A DNA stretch of 64,000 nucleotides. Source: Gemmatimonadota bacterium. Lineage in GTDB: Bacteria; JAAXHH01. The position numbers and the translations under genes are program-made. Location: positions 603,911 through 667,910 of the forward strand of contig VXMB01000009.1 of NCBI GenBank assembly GCA_009841265.1, in the 5' to 3' direction. Below, piece by piece: positions 1 to 8,627 of the stretch; positions within the stretch are counted from its first letter, which is position 1; the number at the start of each line of letters is the position of its first letter. A model generated the notes under the pieces. It had not been told where the DNA came from. It searched no databases and worked only from the letters and a program-made list of their open reading frames with translations.

Positions 1-2
1 CG

Positions 3-530
3 ACGTCCGTACAGGAATGGTGCGGCCACGCCTTCGTCCAGCTGAACCTGCAGGACGACCGGTACCGCGTGCACCAGTACTCCTATTTCGAAAGCGAAGG
101 CGATCGGGTCGCCGAACTCGAAAACGCTATCCCCGAGGACGAGATCTGGACGACCATCCGCCTGAATCCGGACGCCCTGCCGACCGGAGAGGTATCCATG
201 ATTCCGGGTACCCTTTACCAGCGGTTCGACCATACGGCCTGGCGGACCGTCAACGCCACCGCCATCCTGATGCCCGATGCCCGGGAGCCCGGGATCATGG
301 TCTACAACCTGGTTTATTATCCGGATCTCAACCGGACCCTGACCATACGGTTCAAACGGGACTTCCCCCACGAGATCGAATCCTGGGAAGAGGTCGAGAT
401 CGCGGCGGACGGAACGACGAAGGAACTCGTCACGACGGCGGTGCGCAACAAGCGGATCATGCTGGACTACTGGACCAAGAACAGCGTTATGGACGTGGGA
501 CTGCGCGCGGAGCTTGGGCTGGATGAATGA
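3..530 (+). CDS. Conserved hypothetical protein, 3' part only (SVQEWCGH family)
   Basis: The reading frame is open from the left edge of the window, so the 5' end is missing; only about 175 C-terminal residues are seen. The stretch begins TSVQEWCGHAFVQLN and continues with SYFESEGD, PTGEVSMIPG and NRTLTIRF blocks. I recognise these from a conserved family of lipoprotein-like proteins in Bacteroidetes and relatives, often labelled 'septum formation inhibitor Maf' in databases; it has none of the features of the true Maf pyrophosphatase, and its function is unknown. A GTG at 69 lies in frame but sits inside the conserved block, so it is not the start. The stop overlaps the next gene, which suggests translational coupling. 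Confidence 0.6.
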   Translation, partial: TSVQEWCGHAFVQLNLQDDRYRVHQYSYFESEGDRVAELENAIPEDEIWTTIRLNPDALPTGEVSMIPGTLYQRFDHTAWRTVNATAILMPDAREPGIMVYNLVYYPDLNRTLTIRFKRDFPHEIESWEEVEIAADGTTKELVTTAVRNKRIMLDYWTKNSVMDVGLRAELGLDE

Positions 531-993
531 CGACCCGAAATGGCGCGATGACGGAGTGAAAGTCATTCCCGGCGACCGCCTCGATTCGAACACGCCGCAG
601 ACGCCGGGCATGTCGCGGGCGGCGGCGATTAACCACGCCCGGACCGGGGCAAGCAAGATCTGGGCGGGCACGGTGACGATCCACCCGAACGCGAAGACCG
701 GCGCGCACCATCACGGCGAACTGGAAAGCGTGATCTACGTGGTGAAGGGACGGGCGAGGATGCGCTGGGGCGAGCGCCTGGAATTCGTGGCGGAAGCGGG
801 ACCGGGCGACTTCATTTACGTGCCGCCCTTCGTGCCCCACCAGGAGATCAACGCCCGGACCGACGAACCCCTGGAATGCGTGCTGTGCAGAAGCGGCATG
901 GATCCGGTCGTGGTCAATCTGGACATTGAACCGGTGGAGAAGCCGGAGAACGTGTACTGGGTCGATTCGATCCATCCGGATCCGAACGGCTAA
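523..993 (+). CDS. Cupin-domain protein
   Basis: A single-domain cupin of 156 residues, the usual length for small metal-binding cupins. Cupin motif 1 is visible as G-A-H-H-H-G-E-L-E around residues 60-68, with three consecutive histidines and two glutamates as metal-ligand candidates. Motif 2 is GPGDFIYVPPFVPHQE around residues 93-108, giving the second-motif histidine H106. I chose the ATG at 523, preceded by GGAG 10 bases upstream and overlapping the previous stop by eight bases; a TTG at 514 is less likely. Such proteins may be dioxygenases, isomerases or sugar-binding sensors, and nothing here fixes the substrate. Confidence 0.8.
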   Translation: MNDDPKWRDDGVKVIPGDRLDSNTPQTPGMSRAAAINHARTGASKIWAGTVTIHPNAKTGAHHHGELESVIYVVKGRARMRWGERLEFVAEAGPGDFIYVPPFVPHQEINARTDEPLECVLCRSGMDPVVVNLDIEPVEKPENVYWVDSIHPDPNG

Positions 994-1046
994 TCTGCCC
1001 TTCGATTGGCCGCTGCCTGCGACCATCCCTTTTTAAGATATAGCGT

Positions 1047-1625
1047 ATGAACACCGCTTTGCTGCGCTGTCGGAGTTTAGGGCCAGACACTGCAGATGAT
1101 TTTGCGACGCTGCTGGTTACGCCGCCGCACGGCTGGTGTTGGTGTGTAGCGTGGGATACCCCGAGTTGGGATGGATGGCAGGATCGAAGCGAAGCAGAGA
1201 ATCAGTGTCTGCGCAGACAACTCTGGGAAGCTGGTTCATACCACGGTCGTGTCTTCTACTTTAAGAACCGGCCTATAGCCTGGTGCCGCGTGGGGCCGCT
1301 GTCGGTTTGGCCGAAGCTGTGCGCCACCTTTGAACTGAAACCTGTCGAATCCATATACGCTTTTGTTTGTTTTGGAATATTAGAAAGATATCGGGGTCAT
1401 GGCTTCATGCATCGAGCGATGGAGTTGGCGTTGGCAGATCTTGCAGCCAAAGGTGTAGAGGAAGTCGAAGGATTTCCACTCAGGCAAAGTCTGACAGACC
1501 ATCTAGACCCGGGTGAGGTCTGGATGGGGCCGGCTCGGCTGTTCACGTCTGCGGGTTTTGAGATCGTGGATACTAGAGGAGACACGCTGCATATGCGACT
1601 GACACTGGCTCCCGAACGGCTGTAA
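1047..1625 (+). CDS. GNAT family N-acetyltransferase
   Basis: A 192-residue protein with the acetyl-CoA binding signature of GNAT enzymes: a beta strand (IYAFVCFGIL) followed by E-R-Y-R-G-H-G-F-M-H-R-A (the R/Q-x-x-G-x-G/A loop) and the helix MELALADLAAKG. The C-terminal GFEIVDTRGDTLHMRL matches the last strands of the fold. The N-terminal half is rich in Trp and Cys (GWCWCVAWDTPSW), seen in some uncharacterised GNATs. The acceptor substrate cannot be named. The gene looks visibly less GC-rich than its neighbours and stands alone between the cupin gene and a convergent sugar-acid operon, so recent acquisition is possible. Confidence 0.75.
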   Translation: MNTALLRCRSLGPDTADDFATLLVTPPHGWCWCVAWDTPSWDGWQDRSEAENQCLRRQLWEAGSYHGRVFYFKNRPIAWCRVGPLSVWPKLCATFELKPVESIYAFVCFGILERYRGHGFMHRAMELALADLAAKGVEEVEGFPLRQSLTDHLDPGEVWMGPARLFTSAGFEIVDTRGDTLHMRLTLAPERL

Positions 1626-1686
1626 TCCCACGGGCACCGCGGTTCACCACAAGCACAGCCCAGTTGTAGCCTTCTTTATCCCGCCG

Positions 1687-2658
1687 CTACCCATCCTCCC
1701 GGTAGACCGCCTCTCTCAACCCCCTGATATAACCGACCGCGTAGAGCCGGCAAAGGGCCGAGTACCCCGGGTGGTCGTTGTCTTCGCCGGAGAGGGTCGG
1801 CACGTGGTCCGGGCGCAGCACGCCTTCAAACCCGATATCGCGGTACGCGCGCAGGCATTCCATCATGTCGGTCGGACCGTCGTCGTGGAAGGTCTCCACG
1901 TAGTTCTCCACGTCCCCACGCACATCCCGGAAATGGACGAAGAAGATTTTGCGCTGCGCGCCGAAGTGGCGGATGGCCGCGGGCTGGTCGCCGGTCATGA
2001 GGGCGAAGTTTCCCTGGCAGAAGGTAACCCCGTTCATGGGACTCGGCACCAGGTCCAGAAGTTTCTGGAAGTTGTCCACCGACCGCATGATCCGTCCGAT
2101 GCCCCGCAGCGGTGAGAGCGGCGGATCGTCGGGATGCATGGCCATTTCCACGCCGTACTGTTCCGCGACGGGCGTGACCCGCTCGAGGAATTCGTGCAGG
2201 GTCTCCCACAACTGGTCTTCGGATACTTCGCCCGCCTCGGTCAACGGCGCGTTTTTCATCATGGCGTGGTCGTAGCCGGTCACGACAGCGCCGCCCCGGG
2301 AGGGCACGGTGGAAGAAGTACGTGTCCAGTTCAGGATGGCCATCCAGTTGTAGCACCAGGTCTTGATGCCGACGCGGCCCATGCTCTCGATGAAGGTGCA
2401 GACGTTGTCCAGCTCCTCCTCCCGGCCCTCCGTGCCGAGTTTGATGCGGTGCATGGGCGGTGTGCTTTCAATTACGGCCACGTCGAAGCCCGCGTCGTTG
2501 AAGTTGTTTTTCATCCGCAGCATGGGCATGTACTCCCAGCCCTTTTCATTGCCCACCGCCGGCGGCATGCTGGTGACCACGTGATCCACACCGATCTGCT
2601 TTACCTGGTCCCAGAGCGTGTTGCGGCCGGTACTGAGAATCTCCGCGATCTTGATCAT
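1687..2658 (-). CDS. uxuA: Mannonate dehydratase (UxuA-like)
   Basis: Predicted to convert D-mannonate to 2-keto-3-deoxygluconate in hexuronate breakdown. The protein has 323 residues, a little shorter than typical UxuA, and keeps the TIM-barrel landmarks: MAMHPDDPP (metal-binding His-Asp), GVTFCQGNF (Cys strand), FVHFRDVRGD (His) and LRPDHVP near the C terminus (Asp-His). It starts at an ATG and lies 108 bases downstream of an enolase-superfamily gene, a pairing that suits sugar-acid catabolism. Family membership is strong; some UxuA-like proteins in this kind of genome may act on other sugar acids. Confidence 0.85.
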   Translation of the reverse strand: MIKIAEILSTGRNTLWDQVKQIGVDHVVTSMPPAVGNEKGWEYMPMLRMKNNFNDAGFDVAVIESTPPMHRIKLGTEGREEELDNVCTFIESMGRVGIKTWCYNWMAILNWTRTSSTVPSRGGAVVTGYDHAMMKNAPLTEAGEVSEDQLWETLHEFLERVTPVAEQYGVEMAMHPDDPPLSPLRGIGRIMRSVDNFQKLLDLVPSPMNGVTFCQGNFALMTGDQPAAIRHFGAQRKIFFVHFRDVRGDVENYVETFHDDGPTDMMECLRAYRDIGFEGVLRPDHVPTLSGEDNDHPGYSALCRLYAVGYIRGLREAVYREDG

Positions 2659-2727
2659 GTATTGCCTTCTCCTTTAATCTTCCGTGACTTCAGTTCGATA
2701 TCGCGCCTCGGTCCGATTGCGCACCGG

Positions 2728-2800
2728 TATCAGGCCTCGCCCCGGCTGCGCACCGGATGTTCGATATCAGGCCTCACCCCGGCTGCGCACCGGATGTTCG
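2728..2800 (+). repeat. 37-bp tandem duplication across a gene end
   Basis: A 36-base block at 2728-2763 is repeated at 2765-2800 with one mismatch (CCTCGCC against CCTCACC), giving a 37-base period. A partial third copy (TGCGCACCGG) precedes it at 2719. The right-hand copy contains the stop and last codons of the enolase-superfamily gene, so the downstream copy re-encodes the same C-terminal residues in an untranslated position. Confidence 0.85.
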
Positions 2801-4053
2801 AGTGCCCTTTCGTAGAGATCCTGCCATTCCTTCGAACCGTCGTCGCGCAAGATCTCGAGGTGGACGCCGTCCGCGTGGGCCGGTCCGTTGCCCTGGATGA
2901 AATAGCCGTAGGCACGGTTCATGGGCGCAATGTGAATGCGGGTGCCATCGGGGTAGACCACCGAATTGATGATCCGCGGTTTGGGCTTGTCGAACAGTTC
3001 GCCCTTTTCCTTCAAGTCCCGCACCGTATCCTCCGGTACTCTCCACTTCTCCACGGCTTCCTCGTCCACGGTCACGCCCAGACCCGGTTCCTCGGGAACC
3101 CGGTGAAAGCCGCCCACGACTTCGATGGGTTGCGTCAGCAGGTGATGGCTGTAGAGGTTGATGCACGTGATGGCCGGCCAGGTGGCGTGGGTCAGCACCG
3201 CACCGAGATGGGCGGCCCAGGTCGTGGTGAGCCCGTTGCCCACGAGCTGCAGCCAGAAGGGCATGTTGGCCTCGGCGCTCAGCTGACCCTGCCGCATCAC
3301 CTCGGACTTCCCGGCGCAGATGACGAAGCCGTCGCAGACCTCTTCTCGGACGGCCGTCATGTAAGGCGGTGAACCGAAGTGCATGGCGATGGGCCGGGGG
3401 ATGACCTGCCGGAGTTGGCGGTTGCCCAGGATGTCGGTCTGCGGGATGGGGGATTCGAACATGGCCACGTTCTCGTGCTGCGCCAGTTTCTGCATGACGG
3501 GCATGGCCGCGGCCGCGTTCTGCATCGTGGCATTGGCGTCGAGGTCCAGCTTGAAGGAACCGGGGATGCCTGTTGCGACGGCGTCCACCTGGGCGAAAAT
3601 GTCCCACCAGGGCCTCTGCTTTATCTTGAAGCTGGTATACCCCAGGGCCACCGCGTCGCGGGCTTCGGCCAGCCAGTCCGCGGGAGAGGCGTCGATGGAC
3701 CACCAGGAAATGGGCGACCAGTCCCGGACCTTGTTCCCAAGCAGCTTGAAGCAGGGCACCCCCAGCGCTTTACCCACCACGTCAAAGAGGGCCATCTGCA
3801 GTCCGGCGCCGAGCGTGTCATCGTTCATCACGTCGGCCGGACTCTTCCCGATGACCCGGTCCACGGCCTCGTCGGTGACCCGCGCCCAGGTGTAGTGAAT
3901 GACCGTTTCCCCCCAGCCGGCCAGCCCGGTATCCGTCGTCACCCGGCAAAGCTCAAGGATCGACCAGTTGTAGACCTCGCGCTCGGTAATGCGGGCCTGG
4001 CGCTCGGTGAACGGTACGTCCACCACGATGCGTTTTACGTCGACTACCTTCAT
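2767..4053 (-). CDS. Mandelate racemase/muconate lactonizing enzyme family protein (divergent)
   Basis: A 428-residue enolase-superfamily protein. The N-terminal capping domain is followed by a barrel with K-I-K (K143/K145, the general-base position), DLDAN (D172, first metal ligand) and MFESP (E200, second metal ligand); AAHLGAV carries H282 near the position of the second base. Where the family normally has D-E-S or G-E-N for the third metal ligand, this protein reads PIAMHFGSPP, so the acidic ligand appears to be missing. The C-terminal 80 residues extend beyond the usual barrel. It is upstream of the mannonate dehydratase gene on the same strand, which suggests a sugar-acid dehydratase role or a non-catalytic relative. 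Confidence 0.8.
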   Translation of the reverse strand: MKVVDVKRIVVDVPFTERQARITEREVYNWSILELCRVTTDTGLAGWGETVIHYTWARVTDEAVDRVIGKSPADVMNDDTLGAGLQMALFDVVGKALGVPCFKLLGNKVRDWSPISWWSIDASPADWLAEARDAVALGYTSFKIKQRPWWDIFAQVDAVATGIPGSFKLDLDANATMQNAAAAMPVMQKLAQHENVAMFESPIPQTDILGNRQLRQVIPRPIAMHFGSPPYMTAVREEVCDGFVICAGKSEVMRQGQLSAEANMPFWLQLVGNGLTTTWAAHLGAVLTHATWPAITCINLYSHHLLTQPIEVVGGFHRVPEEPGLGVTVDEEAVEKWRVPEDTVRDLKEKGELFDKPKPRIINSVVYPDGTRIHIAPMNRAYGYFIQGNGPAHADGVHLEILRDDGSKEWQDLYERALEHPVRSRGEA

Positions 4054-4142
4054 GCGTAGCTGTCCTCCCGTCGCGGCAGATTCAATTTGTTTCGCGGCGC
4101 CCGGTGCCGACGGCTCCAGACCCGGTAGCGCTCGTCCAGCAA

Positions 4143-4961
4143 TCAGATCAGCAGACAGGCGATAACGAGCAGGACCATCAGAGGCAGCAGGCCCATTCCA
4201 ACACTGGCGCCCGCCGGCATGAGCAGGCTTTCCGGCGCGGTGATTTCCAGGCCGAACAGCAGCGGGATCGTCCGGGCCGCTTCCTCGTTCAACCCCAGCG
4301 AGATGGACACCCCGACGTACAGGCTGCCGAAGAGGGCCAGGACCATGACCACGTGGGCCAAATGAGGCAGCCGGCCCCTGGAGAGATCGGCGGGGTCCAT
4401 GACGTCATGATAGAGCAGGCCCCACTGCTTCACGCGTTTATAAAGTACGGGCAACAACAGCGGACCCAGGATGGCCGCGGTGACGAAGTTGTTGATGGAA
4501 ATCAGGGGCCCCAGCACGTGGAAGGGCACGAGCCCCAGGATGTCCAGCCCCCAGCCGACCGTTACGCCGCAGGCGACGCTGGCCAGCAGCGTAACGTAGA
4601 GATACCGGGCCAGCATGGCCGGGGACCACACACCGGGCTCTTTGCTGGTAAGCATGCGCCATAACCGATAGGGAATGTAACCGAGCAGGAAGTTGCCGAC
4701 CATGCCGAAGTAGCTGCCCAACCCGTAAGTGCCGCCCATCAGGTCGCCGATCAGGTTGCCGAAGGCGGCGCCCCACGCACCGGCGGGGCCGAACATGAGG
4801 GAACAGATGACCGGGAAAACGTTGGCCGGCCTGAGTTCGGTAATACCGGGAATGATGGGAAGGAGCTTGAAGGGAATGAGAACGGCGGCATACATGGCTG
4901 CCGTCAGGGCTACCAGGACGACCATCCTGGTATACTTCCACATCGTGATGGCTTCTCGCAC
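4143..4961 (-). CDS. ECF transporter substrate-binding (S) component
   Basis: A 272-residue membrane protein with about seven hydrophobic segments. The first 100 residues carry the pattern of ECF S components: a helix MVVLVALTAAMYAAVLIP, then PGITELRPANVFPVI and the Gly-rich FGPAGAWGAAFGNLIGDLMGG. S components bind a vitamin or other micronutrient and dock on an energising EcfA-EcfA'-EcfT module; no such module is in this window, so a shared one elsewhere is likely. The substrate is not identifiable. A GTG at 4961 with AAGGGG just upstream is taken as the start; an in-frame ATG lies six codons later. It begins nine bases after the BFN-UVR gene ends, so the two are probably co-transcribed. Confidence 0.75.
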   Translation of the reverse strand: MREAITMWKYTRMVVLVALTAAMYAAVLIPFKLLPIIPGITELRPANVFPVICSLMFGPAGAWGAAFGNLIGDLMGGTYGLGSYFGMVGNFLLGYIPYRLWRMLTSKEPGVWSPAMLARYLYVTLLASVACGVTVGWGLDILGLVPFHVLGPLISINNFVTAAILGPLLLPVLYKRVKQWGLLYHDVMDPADLSRGRLPHLAHVVMVLALFGSLYVGVSISLGLNEEAARTIPLLFGLEITAPESLLMPAGASVGMGLLPLMVLLVIACLLI

Positions 4962-4970
4962 GCTACCCCT

Positions 4971-5639
4971 TCAGGCGCTTTGTTCCAGGCGGTTGATCTC
5001 GTCGCGCAGACGGGCGGCATCCTCGTACCGCTCCTCATCGATGGCTGCCTGTAGTTTCTGCCGCGCCGTTTCCAGGGGGGTGCGTGGCTGACGCTTGAAC
5101 TCCACGGATTCCATCAACTCCTCGGCGGCCACCTGCGCCGCGGGAACCTTGCCTTCTTCACCCGCTTCGGCTTCCAGCTCCTCGATGGACGCGGCGAGTG
5201 CGTCCTCGCCGTTTTCGTCCTTGCTCTTGGGCATGCGCTTGCCGGCCGCACGCATGACTTCCTCTTCCACGTAGATCGGGGCGTCGGCACGAAGGGCGAG
5301 GGCGATGGCGTCCGTGGGTCTCGAGTCGATGGTCATGGACTGTCCGTTGGCCTTCACGTGTATTTCCGCGATGTAGAACTGCTGCTCGCGCAACTCGGAG
5401 ATGAGCACGAACTCGATCTCGGCGTCGAAATGATCGAAAACTGAATTCAACAGATCGTGCGTCATGGGCCGTGGCGGCGCTTCTTCGCCGGCGTCGATCT
5501 GGCTCTTGATGGCGAAGGCTTCCGCGATGCCGATCAGCAGAATCAGCACCTGCTCCTCCTGCTCGTCGGCCAGCCAGAGTACGGGGGTGGCGTGCAAGGG
5601 ATAGGGAGGCCCCACATCATATACCTTGAGACGAATCAT
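4971..5639 (-). CDS. Bifunctional nuclease family (DUF151/BFN) protein with C-terminal UVR motif
   Basis: Residues 1-130 match the BFN/DUF151 fold, with the core VLILLIGIAEAFAI, SQIDAGEEAPPRPMTHDL and IDSRPTDAIALALR blocks that are nearly invariant in bacteria. An acidic linker follows, then a UVR motif at the C terminus (ARQKLQAAIDEERYEDAARLRDEI), as in the interaction motif of UvrB and UvrC. The same two-domain architecture is common in FCB phyla; nuclease activity was reported for plant BFN members, while the bacterial role is unsettled. It is the first gene of a leftward run and starts at an ATG. A second UVR-motif protein lies 3 kb away. Confidence 0.85.
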   Translation of the reverse strand: MIRLKVYDVGPPYPLHATPVLWLADEQEEQVLILLIGIAEAFAIKSQIDAGEEAPPRPMTHDLLNSVFDHFDAEIEFVLISELREQQFYIAEIHVKANGQSMTIDSRPTDAIALALRADAPIYVEEEVMRAAGKRMPKSKDENGEDALAASIEELEAEAGEEGKVPAAQVAAEELMESVEFKRQPRTPLETARQKLQAAIDEERYEDAARLRDEINRLEQSA

Positions 5640-5711
5640 GTATGCAGTCTTTCTATCGGACCGGGATCAGCCTGGTTTCTGTCGCGGGCGACCACATGCG
5701 AGATGACGGGA

Positions 5712-5741
5712 ATGCGCAGACTGAAAGGGGTCAGTCCGCAT
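5712..5741. other. Hairpin upstream of the BFN-UVR gene
   Basis: ATGCG-CA-GACTGA-AAGGGG-TCAGTC-CGCAT can fold into an 11-bp interrupted stem with a six-base loop, about 75 bases upstream of the BFN-UVR start. It could be an operator or a leader hairpin; no matching Rho-independent U-tract is present. The remaining 5640-5861 interval holds an AT-rich patch with TATAAT at 5783-5788 but no matching -35 element. Confidence 0.4.
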
Positions 5742-5861
5742 GTAGATACAATCGTCATCGTAGTGGAAGTTTGGTATACGGATATAATAAACCGGGCGCT
5801 CAAAACAGGTCAAGACAAAATGAACCGGCGGTTGTGATTTTCGGCTGCCGGGTGTTTCCGG

Positions 5862-6407
5862 TCATCCGGTTCTCGAACTTCCCCGCTGGTCGAGAAAAGC
5901 GCCGCGCACTTGGGTGAAGAAGGCGAGCGCCGATTCGGTCCGGTAGTCCCGATAGGTCCAGGGCAGCGGGGTGAACTCGCCCCGGGTGTACAGCAGCGTC
6001 ACCTCGGCGAATATCCCCTTCCCGATATAGATGCGATGGCTGTAGTTCTTGGTGGTCACCAGGACGAGCTGGCCGCCGTTGACGTAACCCGGATCGATGT
6101 TCAACCCCCGTCTGGGCATGCCGTCGGACCGTGCCAGACCGGCTTCGAGGTCGTTGCTCGCACGCTTGATTTCCGCGAGGTCCTCCGGGTTCACGAGCGG
6201 CCCGAATCCGAGGAACTGCTTGACCAGTCCGGCCCCCATTTCCCGCTCATAGTAGGACGAGAAGGAAAAGTCGAATACCGGACCGGCCAGTTCCACCGCG
6301 CCGAACCGGCCGGCCAGGAGCTCGCGGCCCTCCGCCAGCTTCGATTCGTCCTGTCCCATGACGGCGCATACCAGCTTCACGGGATCGGGTTTTGTGGGAG
6401 TACCCAA
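5862..6407 (-). CDS. DUF4416 family protein
   Basis: A 181-residue protein matching DUF4416: PVKLVCAVMG at the N terminus, FDFSFSSYYEREMG, NIDPGYVNGGQLVLVTTKNYSHRIYIGKGIFAEVTL and TPLPWTYRDYRT. These blocks define the family, which is widespread in anaerobes and FCB bacteria and has no established function. The start is a TTG at 6407, preceded by GGAAAG about 11 bases upstream; an in-frame stop further upstream excludes any earlier start, and the next Met lies inside the first conserved strand. It is divergent from the neighbouring SDR gene and not obviously in an operon. Confidence 0.8.
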   Translation of the reverse strand: MGTPTKPDPVKLVCAVMGQDESKLAEGRELLAGRFGAVELAGPVFDFSFSSYYEREMGAGLVKQFLGFGPLVNPEDLAEIKRASNDLEAGLARSDGMPRRGLNIDPGYVNGGQLVLVTTKNYSHRIYIGKGIFAEVTLLYTRGEFTPLPWTYRDYRTESALAFFTQVRGAFLDQRGSSRTG

Positions 6408-6573
6408 GGTCGAGTCGCTTTCCGGTTAACGCGTTTGTCTCATTGCCACGAAGTGTGCCGGGCTGTATATTCATTCGCCCTTCGTCCGACAGGAAACAGA
6501 TACCGTTTCAGGGTGGACGTTGTCAACGCTAAACGGGCGGACCTTCAGGACCGGCAGTCTCACTGGAGCATAA

Positions 6574-7338
6574 ATGAATCTCGAACGGTTTTCACTCAAG
6601 GACAGGGTCGCCATCATAACCGGCGCGGGAACGGGTATCGGCCAGGGGATCGCGACGGCCATGGCCGAATCGGGTGCCCGGATCGTCCTGGCGGGCCGGA
6701 CCCGCTCCAGGCTCGAGGGGACGGAGGAGACCATCAAAGGGTTCGGCGGCGAAGCGCTGGTCGTGGAAACGGATGTCTCAGACCGGGACGGCCGGGAATC
6801 CCTGGTGGCAACGACCCTGGAAACCTGGAAGCAGATCGATATCCTGGTCAACAACGCGGGGGTGAACGTGCGCACGCCGCCGGAGGACTACCGCGAGGAG
6901 GACTGGGACCGGGTCGTGGACACCAATCTGAAGGGCACCTTCTTCCTCACCCAACTCGCGGCCCGGCACATGATCGAGCGAAAGTATGGCAAGATCATAC
7001 AGATCGCTTCATTGGCCGCCATCACGGGCATTCCCCATATCCCCGCCTACACCGCCGCCAAGGGCGGTATCGCTTCCATGACCTACCAGTTGGCCATCGA
7101 CTGGGCCCCGTACAACATCAATATCAATTCCATCTGTCCGGGATACATCCGGACGCCGCTGACCCGGCCCGTCGAAGAAAGCGAGCGGGGAACCTACATT
7201 TTGAACCGCGTGCCGGCCGGACGCTGGGGCGAGCCGGAGGACATCGCCGGCACCGCCGTGTTCCTGGCCTCACCGGCATCGGATTTTCTCACTGGGCAAC
7301 TGATCGTGGTGGACGGCGGCTGGATGGCCGGCGGCTAG
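6574..7338 (+). CDS. SDR family oxidoreductase (gluconate 5-dehydrogenase/KduD-like)
   Basis: A classical short-chain dehydrogenase of 254 residues. It shows the cofactor loop TGAGTGIG (residues 16-23), the NNAG motif, the catalytic Ser in IASLAAITG, the Y-x-x-x-K pair in PAYTAAKGG, and the terminal LTGQLIVVDGGW. AGRTRSRLEG after strand 2 suggests NADP(H) preference because of the Arg cluster. Sequence blocks such as ERKYGKIIQIASLAA and ICPGYIRTPLTRPV resemble gluconate 5-dehydrogenase or 2-deoxy-D-gluconate 3-dehydrogenase, but exact substrate is not assigned. The gene is single on its strand, and converges on the MFS gene. Confidence 0.85.
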   Translation: MNLERFSLKDRVAIITGAGTGIGQGIATAMAESGARIVLAGRTRSRLEGTEETIKGFGGEALVVETDVSDRDGRESLVATTLETWKQIDILVNNAGVNVRTPPEDYREEDWDRVVDTNLKGTFFLTQLAARHMIERKYGKIIQIASLAAITGIPHIPAYTAAKGGIASMTYQLAIDWAPYNININSICPGYIRTPLTRPVEESERGTYILNRVPAGRWGEPEDIAGTAVFLASPASDFLTGQLIVVDGGWMAGG

Positions 7339-7402
7339 CCTGCGGCGTCCGCCTGGTAGGTCGCAACGATCGGGGTGCCGACCCGTCCGCGGACCGCTGC
7401 CG

Positions 7403-8614
7403 TTACCCCGCGGCCTCCGCCTGGCTCACCCGGCCCGTACCCGGACGGGGCACCGTGATGAAACCGGTGGCCACCAGGGTCAGGACGGCGACGACCGCCG
7501 CGCCGATGAAGACGTGCTGGTAGCCGTACATGACCCATACCAGTCCGCCCAGGGTGGGAATGGACATGGACACCGCGTGGTCGATGGTGACGCCCAGGGA
7601 CAGGGTCGCGGTGAGATCGTCCTTTTTGACAACGATCTTGCTGGCGTAGGTGGTCCGCGCGATACTGACGTTGAACAGGACCAGGTCGAGCACGAAACTG
7701 GCATAGATGAGGTCCACCGCCCATGCACCCAGCCCCATTTCCGCGGCGAAACCGTAGCCCACGCAGACACCGATGAGCAGCACAGCGTCGATCATCAGCA
7801 CCACTCGTTCCCCGAACCGGTCGATCAGCTTGCCCAGCTGCGGCGCGAAGAACATGCCGATGACGGATGCGACCAGGTGAAGCGAGGCGATGGTGGATAC
7901 CGGTTTGTCGAAGATGCTGATCAGCACCCACGGTCCGAAGGTGATGAAGATCTGCTTCCGCGCGCCGAAGAGGATGTTCAGCAGGTAGAACAGGGTGTAC
8001 CGTTTCCGCATGATGAAGGTGGGGCGGTTGCCTGTGTGCCCCTCGATGGGACGCATCGCCAGGTAGCTGTAGACACCCCCCAGGGCCACCAGCGCGGCAA
8101 GGGCGAAGACGGGCAGGTAGCCGAGTGAAGTGCCGCCCAGTCCCATCCAGAGCAGGATGCTCCCCAGGATGGCGGCGCCGGTCTGGATGCCGCTCAGGCG
8201 CCCCAGCATGGTGGCGCCCCGTCCTTCGCGGGCCAGCCGGAGGGCGATCGTCCGGGTCACAGGCATCTGCAGGTGCATGCCGATGCTCCAGATGATCATC
8301 GAGGTGAGCATCAGCCCGTAAAGATCGCCGTAGAGTCCAAGCCCTAGAAACCCCACGGCCATCAGCGCCATGGAGAGGGCGGCCATCTTCAGTTCCGACC
8401 AGAAGAAGAGGATGCCGGCGAAGGCGGCCACGAGGAAGCCGGGCAACTCGCGGGGGAACTCGAGCTCGCCGCGGCTCATCGCGTCCATGTGGTAGGTATC
8501 GCTGAGGAAGTTGTTGAAGCTGATTTCACCCAGCCCCATCGAAAGACCCATGCTGACCGCGCCAAGCAAGAAGAGGATGAGTTGACGGTCGGCAGATCTG
8601 ATCCAGGAAAGCAA
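7403..8614 (-). CDS. MFS transporter
   Basis: A 403-residue polytopic membrane protein with about twelve hydrophobic segments and an MFS two-half layout; FGPWVLISIFDKPVSTIASLH and APQLGKLIDRFGERV in the second half hold the loop resembling the G-x-x-x-D-R-x-G-R motif. The start is a TTG at 8614, with GGAG six bases before it. Substrate is unknown. It lies 13 bases downstream of the UVR-motif gene, so the two are likely one transcript. It is a divergent MFS member, distinct from the second MFS protein at the right end of the window. Confidence 0.8.
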   Translation of the reverse strand: MLSWIRSADRQLILFLLGAVSMGLSMGLGEISFNNFLSDTYHMDAMSRGELEFPRELPGFLVAAFAGILFFWSELKMAALSMALMAVGFLGLGLYGDLYGLMLTSMIIWSIGMHLQMPVTRTIALRLAREGRGATMLGRLSGIQTGAAILGSILLWMGLGGTSLGYLPVFALAALVALGGVYSYLAMRPIEGHTGNRPTFIMRKRYTLFYLLNILFGARKQIFITFGPWVLISIFDKPVSTIASLHLVASVIGMFFAPQLGKLIDRFGERVVLMIDAVLLIGVCVGYGFAAEMGLGAWAVDLIYASFVLDLVLFNVSIARTTYASKIVVKKDDLTATLSLGVTIDHAVSMSIPTLGGLVWVMYGYQHVFIGAAVVAVLTLVATGFITVPRPGTGRVSQAEAAG

Positions 8615-8627
8615 GGGGGGCTCCGGT

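Noticed and set aside
5783..5788. TATAAT on the plus strand as a promoter
   Set aside because: No -35 box at the right distance, and no plus-strand gene lies downstream before the convergent DUF4416 gene.
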